Shown: positions 48,486-58,057, numbered from the stretch's first letter. The stretch: 64,000 nucleotides of DNA from Microbacterium bovistercoris (GCF_003387575.1 NZ_QUAB01000044.1:1-64000); one strand, 5' to 3'. Numbers and translations are program-made. The notes: generated by a model not told the origin, from the letters alone.

Positions 48486-49084
48486 GCCTTCTCCGCGAGG
48501 GTGTCCTGGATCAGCGTGGAGAGCACGGACGGTCCGTCGATGGGACCGATGATGCGCGCGGCGACCCGACCCTGCCGATCGAGGACGAGGGTCACCGGCG
48601 GCGCCTGGATCGGCGTGACCTTGGCGAAGGCCAGCTTGGCCTTGCCGCTCTCGGCGTCCATGATGCTCGGGTAGGTGACGCCGAACTTGTCGGCGAACGC
48701 CTTCGCGGTGTCGGCCGCGTCGTAGATGTTGATGCCCACGAATGCGACGCCGTCGTCCTGGTGCTTCTGCCAGACCTTCTCGAGGTCCTTCGCCTCGAGG
48801 CGGCACGGGCCGCAGGACGAGTACCAGAAGTTGACCACGGTGACGTCGCCGAGCGAGTCGGCGCTGTCGAACTCGGTGCCGTTCTCCGTGGTGCCCGCGA
48901 ACTCGATCGGCGCACCCCGGTCGGCGGGCTTGATCTCGGAGACCCGCACGTCGTTGGAACTGTAGACGGTGTCGCCCTTGCCGAACTCGTCTGCGGCGGG
49001 GTCATTGGCCGTGCAGGCGCTCAATCCGATGGCGAACACCGCGGCGAGCGCGGCAGCGATCACGGGACGTACACGGCGGGACAC
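48482..49084 (-). CDS. TlpA/ResA-like thioredoxin lipoprotein
   Basis: A 200-aa exported thiol reductase. The lipobox LSAC gives Cys24; the thioredoxin-fold domain has CGPC at 91-94 and the cis-Pro segment APPVTLV. It reduces apocytochrome c cysteines before heme attachment by ResB-CcsB. GTG 49084 has TACGAT 7 nt upstream and no ribosome-binding site, making it the likely first gene of the tlpA-ccdA-resB-ccsB operon. Confidence 0.9.
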   Translation of the reverse strand: MSRRVRPVIAAALAAVFAIGLSACTANDPAADEFGKGDTVYSSNDVRVSEIKPADRGAPIEFAGTTENGTEFDSADSLGDVTVVNFWYSSCGPCRLEAKDLEKVWQKHQDDGVAFVGINIYDAADTAKAFADKFGVTYPSIMDAESGKAKLAFAKVTPIQAPPVTLVLDRQGRVAARIIGPIDGPSVLSTLIQDTLAEKA

Positions 49085-49091
49085 GCTGGGA

Positions 49092-49097
49092 ATCGTA
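49092..49097 (-). promoter_or_regulatory. -10 box of leaderless TlpA-like gene
   Basis: TACGAT ends 7 nt before the GTG at 49084. Confidence 0.55.
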
Positions 49098-49107
49098 CGC
49101 GGGAACC

Positions 49108-49539
49108 CTATGCACGCTCTGTAAGGTGCGGGCCCTCGAATCGGGCCAGCACGTCCGCCACGCCTGCCCGGAACCGCGGACAGGTGGCGATGTCGTGCGA
49201 GCGACATCCCATCGCATGCTCGGTCATCTCGCGCGATCGCCGCATCTCGTCCATCCGACGATCGAGGTCGTCCAGATGCGCCTGAAGCACCTGATGACGC
49301 CCGGCGCTTCCGTCGTCGAGCAGCACACCGATCTGCTCGAGGCTCATCCCCGCGGCCTTGCTGCGCTGGATCACGGCGATGCGGACGACCTCGTCCTCGC
49401 CGTACTTCCGCCGCCCGGCGGGGTCCCGTACAGGCCGGAGCAGCCCCACGGTCTCCCAGTGCCGCAGCACGTTGGTGGGCAGATCGAAGCGGGCGGCGAC
49501 ATCGCCCACGGACCACGGATGCACGGCGCTTGACTTCAT
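49108..49539 (-). CDS. MerR-family regulator
   Basis: A 143-aa regulator with the MerR HTH at ~9-75 (WSVGDVAARFDLPTNVLRHWETVGLL), a dimer helix and a C-terminal Cys pair in GCRSHDIATCPRF that may sense redox state or metal. It is divergent from the thioredoxin-reductase-like gene, and a perfect dyad overlaps its own start codon. It likely controls that gene and itself. Confidence 0.87.
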   Translation of the reverse strand: MKSSAVHPWSVGDVAARFDLPTNVLRHWETVGLLRPVRDPAGRRKYGEDEVVRIAVIQRSKAAGMSLEQIGVLLDDGSAGRHQVLQAHLDDLDRRMDEMRRSREMTEHAMGCRSHDIATCPRFRAGVADVLARFEGPHLTERA

Positions 49540-49560
49540 GTTGACATGAAGTCACAGACT
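49530..49560 (+). promoter_or_regulatory. MerR-type operator and promoter
   Basis: GACTTCATG (49532-49540) and CATGAAGTC (49545-49553) are a perfect 9-bp dyad with a 4-bp centre. A 19-nt spaced TTGACT (49530-49535) and CAGACT (49555-49560) flank it, the long spacing used by MerR activators. The dyad also covers the MerR ATG. Confidence 0.65.
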
Positions 49561-49597
49561 GAGGCCGAACGCAACCCATTCGTCGGAAGGACCGGAC

Positions 49598-50497
49598 ATG
49601 TACGACGCGATCATCATCGGCGGAGGCCCCGCCGGACTGCAGGCAGCCCTCACCCTCGGACGCATGCACCGCACGGTGCTGCTCCTCGATTCCGGCGAAT
49701 ACCGCAACGGCACCGTGCTGCACATGCACAACGTGATCGCGAACGACGGCACGCCGCCGTCGGACTTCCGCGCCACGGCGCAGGCGCAGCTCGCCGCGTA
49801 CCGCGACGTCGAACTCAGGAACGTCGCCGCCGAGGAGATCACCGGCACCGAGGACGCGTTCGACGTGCGTCTGGCCGACGGCGCCGTGGTCCGATCGCGC
49901 CGCATCATCCTCGCCACAGGGGTGGCCGACGAGCTCCCCGATGTGCCCGGCCTCGCCGGTCTGTGGGGCGTGCGCGCGTTCGGCTGTCCGTTCTGCGACG
50001 GCCACGAGCACGCCGGCCGCCCGATCGCCGTGCTGGGCGCCGCTGCGCGCGCCGAGCACCTGATCGGCCTGCTCGGCCGCATCGCCTCATCGGTGACCGC
50101 CTTCCCGATCGACGCGCGGTACACCGAGGAGGAACGGCGGATGCTCGAGGGCGCAGGCGCCGAGGTGAGCGCGCTGCCGGTCCGCTCGGTCGTGTCCGCC
50201 CCGGAAGGCGTGACGCTGACGACCGAAAGCGGCGAACCCCAGGTCGCCGGTGTCTTCGTGGCCTCCGGTTCCCTGCGCCAGCGCGCCCCGTTCGCCGAGG
50301 CCCTCGGCCTGCGGATGCTGGGCTCCGGCGCGATCGAGGTCGACGACTTCGGCCGCACCTCGGTCGCCGGGGTGTTCGCGGCGGGCGACCTGGCCCATCG
50401 CGCCGCGCTCCCCGGCCCCATGGCCTCGGTGATCGCCGCGGCTGCGGCCGGTCAGCTCGCCGCAGTCGGCATCGTGCAGTCCCTGCTGGCGGGGTGA
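49598..50497 (+). CDS. Thioredoxin reductase-like FAD/NAD(P) oxidoreductase
   Basis: A 299-aa flavoprotein with FAD motif IIGGGPAGLQAAL (6-18), ATGVADELP, redox pair Cys130-Pro-Phe-Cys133 and the C-terminal GVFAAGDLAH. It is like thioredoxin reductase but the C-P-F-C pair and lack of a partner thioredoxin leave the substrate open. GGAAGGA precedes the ATG. It is controlled by the divergent MerR. Confidence 0.87.
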   Translation: MYDAIIIGGGPAGLQAALTLGRMHRTVLLLDSGEYRNGTVLHMHNVIANDGTPPSDFRATAQAQLAAYRDVELRNVAAEEITGTEDAFDVRLADGAVVRSRRIILATGVADELPDVPGLAGLWGVRAFGCPFCDGHEHAGRPIAVLGAAARAEHLIGLLGRIASSVTAFPIDARYTEEERRMLEGAGAEVSALPVRSVVSAPEGVTLTTESGEPQVAGVFVASGSLRQRAPFAEALGLRMLGSGAIEVDDFGRTSVAGVFAAGDLAHRAALPGPMASVIAAAAAGQLAAVGIVQSLLAG

Positions 50498-50519
50498 CGC
50501 ACGCAGCCGCGTCGGGCCC

Positions 50520-51143
50520 TCAGACCGCGCCCAGGTCGATGCCCGCCGCCGCAGGCTCGGCGTAGTCCACTTCGCGCCACACGTCGCCGACGCGCTCGAA
50601 TGACGTCACGCTGCTCAGCGCGCAGCGCCGCGTGCGCGGATCGTGTCTCAGCTTGAGACCGGCGACACGGCGGTGGGTGATCCAGATCGGCGCCTGGTGC
50701 GAGACGAAGACGACATCGCCCTCGTCCGTGGCATCCCAGGCGTCGTCCATCGCCGCGATCATGCGATCGGCGATCGACTCGTAAGGCTCTCCCCAGCTGG
50801 GCATGTTCGGGTTGCGCAGCTGCCACCAGTTCAAGGGATTCCGCAGCGCCTTGCGCATCCGCCTGCCTTCGAAGAAGTTCGTGGGCTCGATGATGCGCTC
50901 CTCGAGCATCGGCGTCAGATCGAAGGCCGCGGCGAACGGCTCGGCCGACTCCTGTGTGCGCTCCAGCGGCGAGCACCGCAACTCGGTCACGGATCGTCCG
51001 AGACCGGCGACGTGGTCGGCGGCGGCCTGCGCCATCCCTCGACCCGCCTCGCTGAGGTGGAAGTCCGGCAACCTGCCGTAGAGCACGTGGTATGGGTTGT
51101 GCACCTCGCCGTGACGGACGAGGTGCAGTCGGGATGCCGGCAT
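50520..51143 (-). CDS. Histidine phosphatase-family protein
   Basis: A 207-aa phosphoglycerate-mutase-like phosphatase with catalytic LVRHGEV (His11), the second Arg in [11 protein letters not shown] and the second His in VVFVSHQAP. The substrate is unknown. ATG 51143 directly precedes the RHG motif by ten residues and has TAGACT 7 nt upstream. It is divergent from aspS. Confidence 0.87.
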   Translation of the reverse strand: MPASRLHLVRHGEVHNPYHVLYGRLPDFHLSEAGRGMAQAAADHVAGLGRSVTELRCSPLERTQESAEPFAAAFDLTPMLEERIIEPTNFFEGRRMRKALRNPLNWWQLRNPNMPSWGEPYESIADRMIAAMDDAWDATDEGDVVFVSHQAPIWITHRRVAGLKLRHDPRTRRCALSSVTSFERVGDVWREVDYAEPAAAGIDLGAV

Positions 51144-51150
51144 GCCCGCG

Positions 51151-51156
51151 AGTCTA
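51151..51156 (-). promoter_or_regulatory. -10 box of leaderless histidine phosphatase gene
   Basis: TAGACT ends 7 nt before the ATG at 51143. Confidence 0.5.
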
Positions 51157-51234
51157 CTGATCGGCCGCTCTGCGGCATCCGCCCCCTCCCGTAAACTGGA
51201 CCGATATCCCATCCCCTATCAGGAGGAATTCTCC

Positions 51235-53034
51235 GTGCTTCGCACACACACGGCAGGCTCGCTGCGAGCCGAGCACATCGGTCAGACCGTCACCCTCACG
51301 GGCTGGGTCGATCGTCGTCGTGATCACGGAGGAGTCGCGTTCATCGATCTGCGAGACGCCTCGGGCATCGCGCAGGTCGTCATCCGCGACGAGGAGATCG
51401 CGCACCCGCTGCGCAGCGAGTTCGTGCTGAAGGTCACCGGCGAGGTGTCGCTGCGCCCCGAGGGCAACGCGAACCCCAACCTGCCGTCGGGCGAGATCGA
51501 GGTCGTGGCGACCGATGTCGTCGTGCTGAACGAGTCGGCCCCTCTGCCGTTCCAGGTCTCCACCGGTCTCGAGGGCGGCGACCCCGTCGGCGAGGAGGTG
51601 CGCCTGAAGCACCGTTACCTCGACCTGCGCCGCCCGGAGCCGGCGAACGCGATGCGCCTGCGTTCGCAGGTGTACAAGGCGATCCGCGACGTGCTGCACG
51701 AGCGCGAGTTCATCGAGGTCGAGACCCCGACGCTGACCCGCTCCACGCCGGAGGGCGCCCGCGACTTCCTGGTGCCCGCCCGCCTGCACCCGGGCAGCTG
51801 GTACGCGCTGCCGCAGTCGCCGCAGCTGTTCAAGCAGCTGCTCATGGTCGGCGGCATCGAGAAGTACTACCAGATCGCGCGCTGCTACCGCGATGAGGAC
51901 TTCCGCGCCGATCGCCAGCCGGAGTTCACGCAGCTCGACATCGAGATGAGCTTCGTCGACCAGGAGGACGTCATCGAGATGATGGAGTCCGTCATCACGG
52001 CGATGTGGGCGACCATCGGCGTCGAGGTGCAGACCCCGCTGCCGCGGATGACCTACGCCGACGCTATGGCCCTGTACGGCTCGGACAAGCCCGACCTGCG
52101 CTTCGGTCTGCCGATCGTCGAGGCGACCTCGTACTTCGCCGAGACGCCGTTCCGCGTGTTCCAGTCGGAGTACGTCGGCGCGGTGCTCATGCCCGGCGGC
52201 GCCTCGCAGCCCCGCAAGCAGCTGGACGCCTGGCAGGACTGGGCGAAGCAGCGCGGCGCCCGCGGCCTCGCGTACGTCCTGTTCAACGAGGACGGCACGC
52301 TCGGCGGTCCGGTGGCCAAGAACCTGTCCGAGTCGGAGCAGGAGGGCCTCGCCCAGCTCGTGGGCGCGAAGCCCGGCGACTGCGCGTTCTTCGCCGCCGG
52401 CTCGACGAAGGACAGCCGCGCGCTGCTCGGCGCCGCCCGCGTCGAGATCGGCCGCCGCCTCGGTCTGCTCGACCCCGACGTGTTCGCCTTCACCTGGGTG
52501 ATGGACGCCCCGATGTTCGAGCCCGCCGCCGATGCCGTGGCTTCCGGGGACGTGGCCGTGGGCGCCGGCGCCTGGACCGCCGTGCACCACGCGTTCACCG
52601 GCCCGAAGCCGGAGTTCGAGGACACCTTCGACACCGACCCGGGCTCCGCCCTGGCCTACGCGTACGACATCGTGTGCAACGGCTCGGAGCTCGGTGGCGG
52701 TTCGATCCGCATCCACCGCGAGGACATCCAGAAGCGCGTCTTCAAGGTGATGGGCATCAGCGAGGAGCAGGCGCAGGAGAAGTTCGGCTTCCTGCTCGAC
52801 GCCTTCAAGTTCGGCGCCCCGCCGCACGGCGGCATCGCGCTGGGCATGGACCGCGTGCTGCAGCACCTGACCAAGACCGACTCGATCCGCGAGGTGATCG
52901 CGTTCCCGAAGTCGGGCAATGGCTTCGACCCGCTCACCGAGGCGCCGGGCACCATCACGCCCGAGCAGCGTGCCGAGGCCGGCGTCGACTTCGTCCCGGA
53001 GGACGAGTCGGAGGATGCTCCGGCCCAGGCCTGA
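51235..53034 (+). CDS. aspS: Aspartyl-tRNA synthetase
   Basis: A 599-aa class II synthetase of the bacterial type. It has the OB-fold anticodon domain ([20 protein letters not shown]), class II motif 1 near [19 protein letters not shown], motif 2 [20 protein letters not shown], the GAD domain, and motif 3 [11 protein letters not shown]. It charges tRNA-Asp; whether it also charges tRNA-Asn is not decided here. GTG 51235 has AGGAGG at 8 nt, and TAAACT (51192-51197) is a possible -10. Confidence 0.96.
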   Translation: MLRTHTAGSLRAEHIGQTVTLTGWVDRRRDHGGVAFIDLRDASGIAQVVIRDEEIAHPLRSEFVLKVTGEVSLRPEGNANPNLPSGEIEVVATDVVVLNESAPLPFQVSTGLEGGDPVGEEVRLKHRYLDLRRPEPANAMRLRSQVYKAIRDVLHEREFIEVETPTLTRSTPEGARDFLVPARLHPGSWYALPQSPQLFKQLLMVGGIEKYYQIARCYRDEDFRADRQPEFTQLDIEMSFVDQEDVIEMMESVITAMWATIGVEVQTPLPRMTYADAMALYGSDKPDLRFGLPIVEATSYFAETPFRVFQSEYVGAVLMPGGASQPRKQLDAWQDWAKQRGARGLAYVLFNEDGTLGGPVAKNLSESEQEGLAQLVGAKPGDCAFFAAGSTKDSRALLGAARVEIGRRLGLLDPDVFAFTWVMDAPMFEPAADAVASGDVAVGAGAWTAVHHAFTGPKPEFEDTFDTDPGSALAYAYDIVCNGSELGGGSIRIHREDIQKRVFKVMGISEEQAQEKFGFLLDAFKFGAPPHGGIALGMDRVLQHLTKTDSIREVIAFPKSGNGFDPLTEAPGTITPEQRAEAGVDFVPEDESEDAPAQA

Positions 53035-53041
53035 TCTGCTT

Positions 53042-53087
53042 CGCCGAGACCCCGCCTGATTCACGCGAACCAGGCGGGGTCTCGGCG
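53042..53087 (+). terminator. Terminator of aspS
   Basis: CGCCGAGACCCCGCCTG and CAGGCGGGGTCTCGGCG form a perfect 17-bp stem with a 12-nt loop. A third copy of the arm (GGCGGGGTCTCGGCG) follows at 53093-53107, allowing an alternative fold. Confidence 0.82.
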
Positions 53088-53125
53088 TTCCGGCGGGGTC
53101 TCGGCGGGGCTGAGAGACTGGAGCC

Positions 53126-53638
53126 ATGCTCGATGCCCTCCCTCTGCCGCATCCATTCCACTCCCGTGCCGGGGAGGCGGTGCTGCGCCGCGCGACGCCT
53201 GCCGACACGGATGCGGTGATCGCCCTGCTGGCGGATGACCCGATCAGTGCATCGCGCGGCGATCAGGCATCCGACGACGACCGGCCCGCCTACGCCGCGG
53301 CCCTCGTCGAGATCCTCGCCGACCCGTCGAACGACCTGCTCGTCGTGGAACTCGACGGTGCGGTGGCCGGCACGCTGCAGCTCACGCTGATCCCGGGGAT
53401 GGCTCGGCAGGGCGCGAAGCGCCTGCTGGTCGAAGCGGTCCGCGTGAGCAGCGCGCTGCGCTCCTCCGGCATCGGCTCCGCGGTGATGCGCTGGGTGTCG
53501 GATGCCGCCGCGCCGGCACTCGGTGCCGCGCTGGTGCAGCTCACCTCGGATGCCGCGCGCACCGACGCGCACCGCTTCTACGAGCGCCTCGGCTACGTCG
53601 GCTCGCACGTCGGCTTCAAATACCGCGTACCGCGCTGA
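53126..53638 (+). CDS. GNAT-family acetyltransferase
   Basis: A 170-aa single-domain GNAT. The acetyl-CoA binding region runs from VEAVRVSSALRSSGIGSAVM to LTSDAARTDAHRFYERLGYV. The acceptor is unknown. The ATG follows a weak GAGACT box at 6 nt. It stands alone between aspS and the yegP-like gene. Confidence 0.85.
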   Translation: MLDALPLPHPFHSRAGEAVLRRATPADTDAVIALLADDPISASRGDQASDDDRPAYAAALVEILADPSNDLLVVELDGAVAGTLQLTLIPGMARQGAKRLLVEAVRVSSALRSSGIGSAVMRWVSDAAAPALGAALVQLTSDAARTDAHRFYERLGYVGSHVGFKYRVPR

Positions 53639-53728
53639 GCGGAACCCGGTGCTTCCCTCCTGACGGTTTCGGCGCTACGTTCATCCCAGAGGGGATCACC
53701 CTCGGACCCGAACGAGAGGGGTTGCCCT

Positions 53729-53911
53729 ATGGCAGGAAAGTTCGAGCTCTACACAGACAAGGGCGGCGATTGGCGCTTCCGTCTGAAGGCCGGCAATGGC
53801 GAGGTCATCGCCACGAGTCAGGGTTACTCGTCCAAGGCGAGTGCCCTGAACGGCATCGACTCGGTCAGGCGCAACGCCGCTGACGCAGAGGTCGTCGAAG
53901 TCGACGACTGA
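53729..53911 (+). CDS. YegP/DUF1508-family small protein
   Basis: A 60-aa protein made of one DUF1508 unit: FELYTDKGGDWRFRLKAGNG then VIATSQGYSSKASALNGIDS. E. coli YegP has two such units; actinobacterial ones have one. Function is unknown. GAGAGGGG precedes the ATG at good spacing. Confidence 0.9.
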   Translation: MAGKFELYTDKGGDWRFRLKAGNGEVIATSQGYSSKASALNGIDSVRRNAADAEVVEVDD

Positions 53912-53924
53912 GAGATCAGTACCA

Positions 53925-53956
53925 GGAGGGCGGGATGCTTCGGCATCCCGCCCTCC
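53925..53956 (+). terminator. UUCG-loop terminator after yegP-like gene
   Basis: GGAGGGCGGGATGC and GCATCCCGCCCTCC form a perfect 14-bp stem with a TTCG tetraloop, 14 nt after the stop codon. From here to 54221 there is no gene; the gap holds this hairpin and the one at 54073. Confidence 0.85.
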
Positions 53957-54072
53957 GCTGTGTCGGCGACGTTACGCCGCGGATCGGAATTGACCCCCGT
54001 CAGGGGTCTGAAATCCACTCTCCACTCGACCACCGGCCAGGCACAGCACGGCCAGCCGGTACGGTGAGAAGT

Positions 54073-54103
54073 GCCGAAATCCGTTCTGGGGACGGAATTC
54101 GGC
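54073..54103 (+). promoter_or_regulatory. Dyad upstream of the Tat-exported protein gene
   Basis: GCCGAAATCCGT (54073-54084) and ACGGAATTCGGC (54092-54103) form a 12-bp dyad with one mismatch and a 7-nt centre. It lies about 120 nt before the gene and could be an operator for the adjacent LuxR regulator or an RNA hairpin. Confidence 0.4.
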
Positions 54104-54221
54104 CGTGGCTCTGTGCCCTCAGAGCCGTCGCAGGTCGCGGGCTGAGTCCGGCTCCGTAGGCCTGACCGTCCTGCGCGCCCGAACGCCACGGCGACGTGAG
54201 TCGAGAGAACTGGGGATCTTC

Positions 54222-54791
54222 ATGACTGTCGTGCCCGAAACAGGGGTCAGCCGTCGCACACTCGTCAAGGGAGCCGCCTGGGCTGTTCCCGCACTCGCCG
54301 TCGCGACGGCGGCGCCGCTCGCCGCAGCCAGCGATCCGACGCCGCAGCCGCCGGTGTTCGATGTCAGTGACGGGTGCGCGACCACCGGTAACGGCACGGG
54401 CTGCGCCGGGGGCAACAAGACTCCGCAGGTCCCTTTCACCGTGACCAACACCACCACCGACACCCTCTACCTCCAGGTGCTCGGATCGCAGTCGTGGATC
54501 GCGGGCAAGCCCAGGCCCACGAGCTGGTCCTCCGCCCGTGTCTTCGAGGACAACGGCACGCAGAACGACTGTTCACCCGAATACACCGAGACGAGATGCG
54601 GTGGGTACATCAGCGTCGCAGTGGCTGCGGGGGAGACGGCGTCGCTCTGGCTGGTCGGCACCCAGCTGGGCAGTGCCGGTGCGTTCCACATGGCCATCGA
54701 GTACCGCTGGGTCGAGGCGGACTGCACCGTGGTCGTCCCGACCGCGCAGGTCACGTCCGGCCTGATCTCGTCCAGCAACAACTGCGCCTGA
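54222..54791 (+). CDS. Twin-arginine exported protein of unknown function
   Basis: A 189-aa protein with a Tat signal (SRRTLVKGAAWAVPALAVAT, from residue 10) cut after the ALA region near 36. The mature part has about eight Cys in pairs (DGCATTGNGTGCAGG, NDCSPEYTETRCGG, ADCTVVV, NNCA) and a beta-rich fold, suggesting a disulfide-bonded surface protein. Similar Tat proteins are common in Microbacteriaceae, but no domain is recognised. The LuxR-type gene is convergent, 9 nt away. Confidence 0.75.
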   Translation: MTVVPETGVSRRTLVKGAAWAVPALAVATAAPLAAASDPTPQPPVFDVSDGCATTGNGTGCAGGNKTPQVPFTVTNTTTDTLYLQVLGSQSWIAGKPRPTSWSSARVFEDNGTQNDCSPEYTETRCGGYISVAVAAGETASLWLVGTQLGSAGAFHMAIEYRWVEADCTVVVPTAQVTSGLISSSNNCA

Positions 54792-54800
54792 ACCGCCTTC

Positions 54801-55502
54801 TCACGGGGCATCCGGATCCGCGATGCCGTGGCGCCAGGCGAGCCGGACGAGGTCGATCTTGGTGCGCACCGGATGCCCCAGCGCGATGTACTTCTGCTTG
54901 ATGCGCTTGAGATATCGGCGTGCGGTATCCGGCTTGACGCCGATCGCCTCGGCCGCCGCGGTGATCGAATGCCCGTCCACGTACAGCTCGAGCACACGGG
55001 CCTCCTGCAGCGACAACTGCGGCAGTCGCGAGTCGTCCCGAGCCGCGGCCTGCGCCCGCTCCGTGATCACGGTCTCTCCGGCCAGTACCCGCGCGACCGC
55101 GTCGGTGAAGACCTCGAGGTCGTCCCGCTTCGACACCACGCCGTCGACGCCGGCCGCCCGGATCCGATGGAACTCGTGACGGATGTCGAGCGATGAGACG
55201 AGCAGCACCCGCACTCCGGCGCTGCGCAGCCTCGCGACCGCCTGCAGGTCGCGCCCGGTCGGATCGAGCGGCAGGAGCTCGGCGACCACGAGGTGCGGCC
55301 ACCGCGTCTGATCGCGTTCTCCCATCCATCTGATCAGGTCGTCGATGTCGTCGCTCTCATGCACGACGTCGAGCCGCGCAGGCCCGCTCAGCAGACGCAC
55401 CTCTCCCCTGCGCTGCAGCACGTGCGGCTCGACCACCGCCACACGTCGCCGCACGCGCTTCGACGCACGTCGCGCCATCCCCTCATCCGCAGATGTCCCC
55501 AT
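54801..55502 (-). CDS. Atypical LuxR-family regulator with non-canonical receiver
   Basis: A 233-aa protein with a receiver-like domain (20-145) and a C-terminal HTH (162-215: QLSLQEARVLELYVDGHSIT and KPDTARRYLKRIKQKYI). The usual phosphoacceptor Asp is Glu75 (LVVAELLPLD), the first acidic pair is reduced to Glu in VVEPH, and the conserved Lys125 remains. Glu mimics phospho-Asp, so it may be permanently active or regulated otherwise. No kinase gene is nearby. ATG 55502 is uncertain; ATG 55478 is an alternative. Confidence 0.78.
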   Translation of the reverse strand: MGTSADEGMARRASKRVRRRVAVVEPHVLQRRGEVRLLSGPARLDVVHESDDIDDLIRWMGERDQTRWPHLVVAELLPLDPTGRDLQAVARLRSAGVRVLLVSSLDIRHEFHRIRAAGVDGVVSKRDDLEVFTDAVARVLAGETVITERAQAAARDDSRLPQLSLQEARVLELYVDGHSITAAAEAIGVKPDTARRYLKRIKQKYIALGHPVRTKIDLVRLAWRHGIADPDAP

Positions 55503-55569
55503 ACTCCAAGAGAGCGGATTCTGCGCAGAACATGACGCGACCGCGCCGAGATTCTGCCCGGAGCGCCGC

Positions 55570-56325
55570 TCAGAGCACGCGGGAGAGGAAGTCCTTCGTG
55601 CGCTGCTCCTGCGGGTTCGACAGCACCTCGCGCGGGTCGCCCTGCTCGACGATGTTGCCATCGGCCATGAAGATCAGGCGGGAGCCGACCTCGCGGGCGA
55701 AGCCCATCTCGTGCGTGACCACCAGCATGGTCATGCCCTCGTCGGCCAGCTGCCGCATCACCTGCAGCACCTCGCCGACCAGCTCGGGATCGAGCGCCGA
55801 CGTCGGCTCGTCGAAGAGCATCATGTCGGGGTTCATGCACAGCGCCCGCGCGATGGCGACGCGCTGCTGCTGACCGCCGGAGAGGTGGCTCGGGTAGGCA
55901 TCCGCCTTCTCGGACAGGCCGACGCGGTCGAGCATCTCGCGGGCGAGCTTCTCCGCATCGGCCTTCGACCGCTTCTTGACCCGCCTCTGGGCGAGCGTCA
56001 GGTTCCCGAGCACGCTCATGTGCGGGAACAGGTTGAAGCTCTGGAACACCATGCCGATGCGCTGGCGCACCCGGTCGATGTCGGTGTCCTCATCCGTGAT
56101 GTCGATGCCCTCGATGAGGATCGTTCCGCTGGTGGGATCCTCCAGCACGTTCACCGAGCGCAGCAGGGTGGACTTGCCGGATCCGGACGGCCCGATGATG
56201 CACACCACCTCGCCGGCGGTGACGGTGAGGTCGATCCCCTTGAGCACCTCGTTGTCGCCGTAGGTCTTCACCAGTCCGCGCACCTCGATCGCGGGTGCGT
56301 GGGTGTCGATCGCTTCCGTGGTCAT
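55570..56325 (-). CDS. Polar amino-acid ABC transporter ATPase (GlnQ type)
   Basis: A 251-aa ATPase with Walker [11 protein letters not shown]-loop [11 protein letters not shown], signature LSGGQQQR and Walker [15 protein letters not shown], the standard GlnQ/HisP pattern. The upstream permease overlaps it by ATGA. It powers import of a polar amino acid. Confidence 0.94.
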   Translation of the reverse strand: MTTEAIDTHAPAIEVRGLVKTYGDNEVLKGIDLTVTAGEVVCIIGPSGSGKSTLLRSVNVLEDPTSGTILIEGIDITDEDTDIDRVRQRIGMVFQSFNLFPHMSVLGNLTLAQRRVKKRSKADAEKLAREMLDRVGLSEKADAYPSHLSGGQQQRVAIARALCMNPDMMLFDEPTSALDPELVGEVLQVMRQLADEGMTMLVVTHEMGFAREVGSRLIFMADGNIVEQGDPREVLSNPQEQRTKDFLSRVL

Positions 56326-57113
56326 CGCTGCCTCGCCATCCGTCGTTCCAGCCACGCCACGTAACGTGTGAGCGGGATCGTCACCACCAGGTACAGCAGC
56401 GCCGCCATGACGAACGGCGTGGAGTTCGCGAACTGCGAGATGCCGTCGCGCGCGAAGGTGGTGAGTTCCTTGGTGTACAGGGTGGAGCCCGCGATGAACA
56501 TCAGCGAGGTGTCCTTCAGCAGCAGCACGAACTCGTTGGTCATCGGCGGGATGATGATGCGGAAGCCCTGCGGCAGCACCACCCAGAACATCGTCTTCAT
56601 CGGCGACATGCCCAGCGAGCGGGATGCCTCCGTCTGCCCCTTCGGCACCGCCTGGATGCCTGCGCGGATGGTCTCGGCCATGTACGCCGACGAGACGCAG
56701 ATCAGGCCCAGCAGACCCGCGCCCACCGAGCCACCGGGGAACTGCACCTTCAGGGCGATGGGCAGCATGAAGGCGAACGCGAAGATCGTCATCAGCGCGG
56801 GGAGGCCGCGGAACAGCTCGATCCACACCGTGGCGATCCACCGGAACGGACCGACGCTGGACAGCTTCATCAGCGCCAGTACGATCCCCAGCAGCAGGCC
56901 CCCGAGGAACGAGACCACGGTGAACACGATGGTGTTCTTCAGCCCGATCGTGATGATGCCCGGGAGCATCTTCATCGCGATCTCGGGGTTCGCGAACTGC
57001 TTCTGCACCGCCGACCAGTCCGTGACGATCAGCATCCACAGCAGCAGACCGCCGAGCACGACGTACACCGTGCCCTGATAGAGCCTGCTCCGCGTCCTCT
57101 TGCGCAGCGCCAT
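56322..57113 (-). CDS. Polar amino-acid ABC transporter permease
   Basis: A 263-aa permease with about six membrane helices and the EAA-type loop ([20 protein letters not shown]) that contacts the ATPase. It matches the His/Glu/Gln/Arg family. One permease gene only, so a homodimer is expected. It follows the binding-protein gene by 10 nt. Confidence 0.93.
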   Translation of the reverse strand: MALRKRTRSRLYQGTVYVVLGGLLLWMLIVTDWSAVQKQFANPEIAMKMLPGIITIGLKNTIVFTVVSFLGGLLLGIVLALMKLSSVGPFRWIATVWIELFRGLPALMTIFAFAFMLPIALKVQFPGGSVGAGLLGLICVSSAYMAETIRAGIQAVPKGQTEASRSLGMSPMKTMFWVVLPQGFRIIIPPMTNEFVLLLKDTSLMFIAGSTLYTKELTTFARDGISQFANSTPFVMAALLYLVVTIPLTRYVAWLERRMARQR

Positions 57114-57123
57114 CGGGATCGCC

Positions 57124-57945
57124 TTACTCGGCGGAGAAGTACGAGTCGTAGATCTTGTCGTACTCGCCGCTGTCGCGCAGCTCGCCGAGCGCCTTGTTCA
57201 CGGCCTCGCGCAGCTCGACCTTCTCGCCCTTGGCGAAGGCCCAGCCGTACTGCTCGTCAGTGTTGTACGTCTCGACCACCTTGTAGGTCTCGTCCGCCTT
57301 CTCGTGCTCGATGTTCACCGGCAGGTCCTGCAGGATCGCGTCGATCTGCCCGGCCTGGATCGCCGGCCACAGCTCGCCGTCGGAGGGGAACTGCACGAGC
57401 TCGGCGCCCTTCGCGTTCTCGGTGGCGTAGCTCTCGCCGGTGGTGCCCTGCTGCACGCCGACCTTCTTGCCGTCGAGGCCGTCGATGCCCTCGATGCCCG
57501 AGTCGGTGCGCACCAGCAGCGACTGCAGCGAGTCGTAGTACGGGTCAGCGAAGTCGATGTTCGCCTTGCGCTCGTCGGTGATCGTCATGGCCGAGGCGCC
57601 GATGTCGCAGGTGCCGGCCGCCAGCGTCGCGCCGGACTGCAGCGCGTCGAACCCGGTGTCCTGCACGGCGAGCTTCAGGTCGAGCTTCTTGGCGATCGCG
57701 TCGAGCAGATCGATATCGAAGCCGGTGTATCCGGTGCCGTTGTCGCCGCCCTCGAACTCGAAGGGGGCGTACGGGATGTCGGAGCACACCGTCAGTGTGC
57801 CCTCGGCCACGAGGTCGTACTCCGCGCCGGCCGCAGGCTTGTCGGAGTCGCCACCGGAACCGGGGTTGCCGGCGCAGCCGGTGAGAGCGAGCGCGGCGAC
57901 TGCAGCGACTGCAGCGCCGAAGAGAAGGGGGCGGCGACGGTTCAT
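57124..57945 (-). CDS. Amino-acid ABC transporter substrate-binding lipoprotein
   Basis: A 273-aa lipoprotein (lipobox LTGC, Cys24) with an SBP_bac_3 fold: TLTVCSDIPYAPFEFE, YTGFDIDLLDAIAKKL, AMTITDERKANIDFADPY. Glutamine or a related polar amino acid is likely. ATG 57945 has CTGGAG at 5 nt. It is first in the three-gene importer operon. Confidence 0.93.
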   Translation of the reverse strand: MNRRRPLLFGAAVAAVAALALTGCAGNPGSGGDSDKPAAGAEYDLVAEGTLTVCSDIPYAPFEFEGGDNGTGYTGFDIDLLDAIAKKLDLKLAVQDTGFDALQSGATLAAGTCDIGASAMTITDERKANIDFADPYYDSLQSLLVRTDSGIEGIDGLDGKKVGVQQGTTGESYATENAKGAELVQFPSDGELWPAIQAGQIDAILQDLPVNIEHEKADETYKVVETYNTDEQYGWAFAKGEKVELREAVNKALGELRDSGEYDKIYDSYFSAE

Positions 57946-58057
57946 TGTCACTCCAGGGATCGGTCGGGTTCCCAGGTCTGGGGTGCATACATCCTTACAC
58001 GACGCACGGGCATCGGTGACACCCGCAGCTGACCGAGCGGTCACGATTGCGTTGCAG

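Noticed and set aside
51181..51234. T-box or other tRNA-sensing leader before aspS
   Set aside because: Only about 40 nt separate the likely -10 from the start codon, too short for a T-box.
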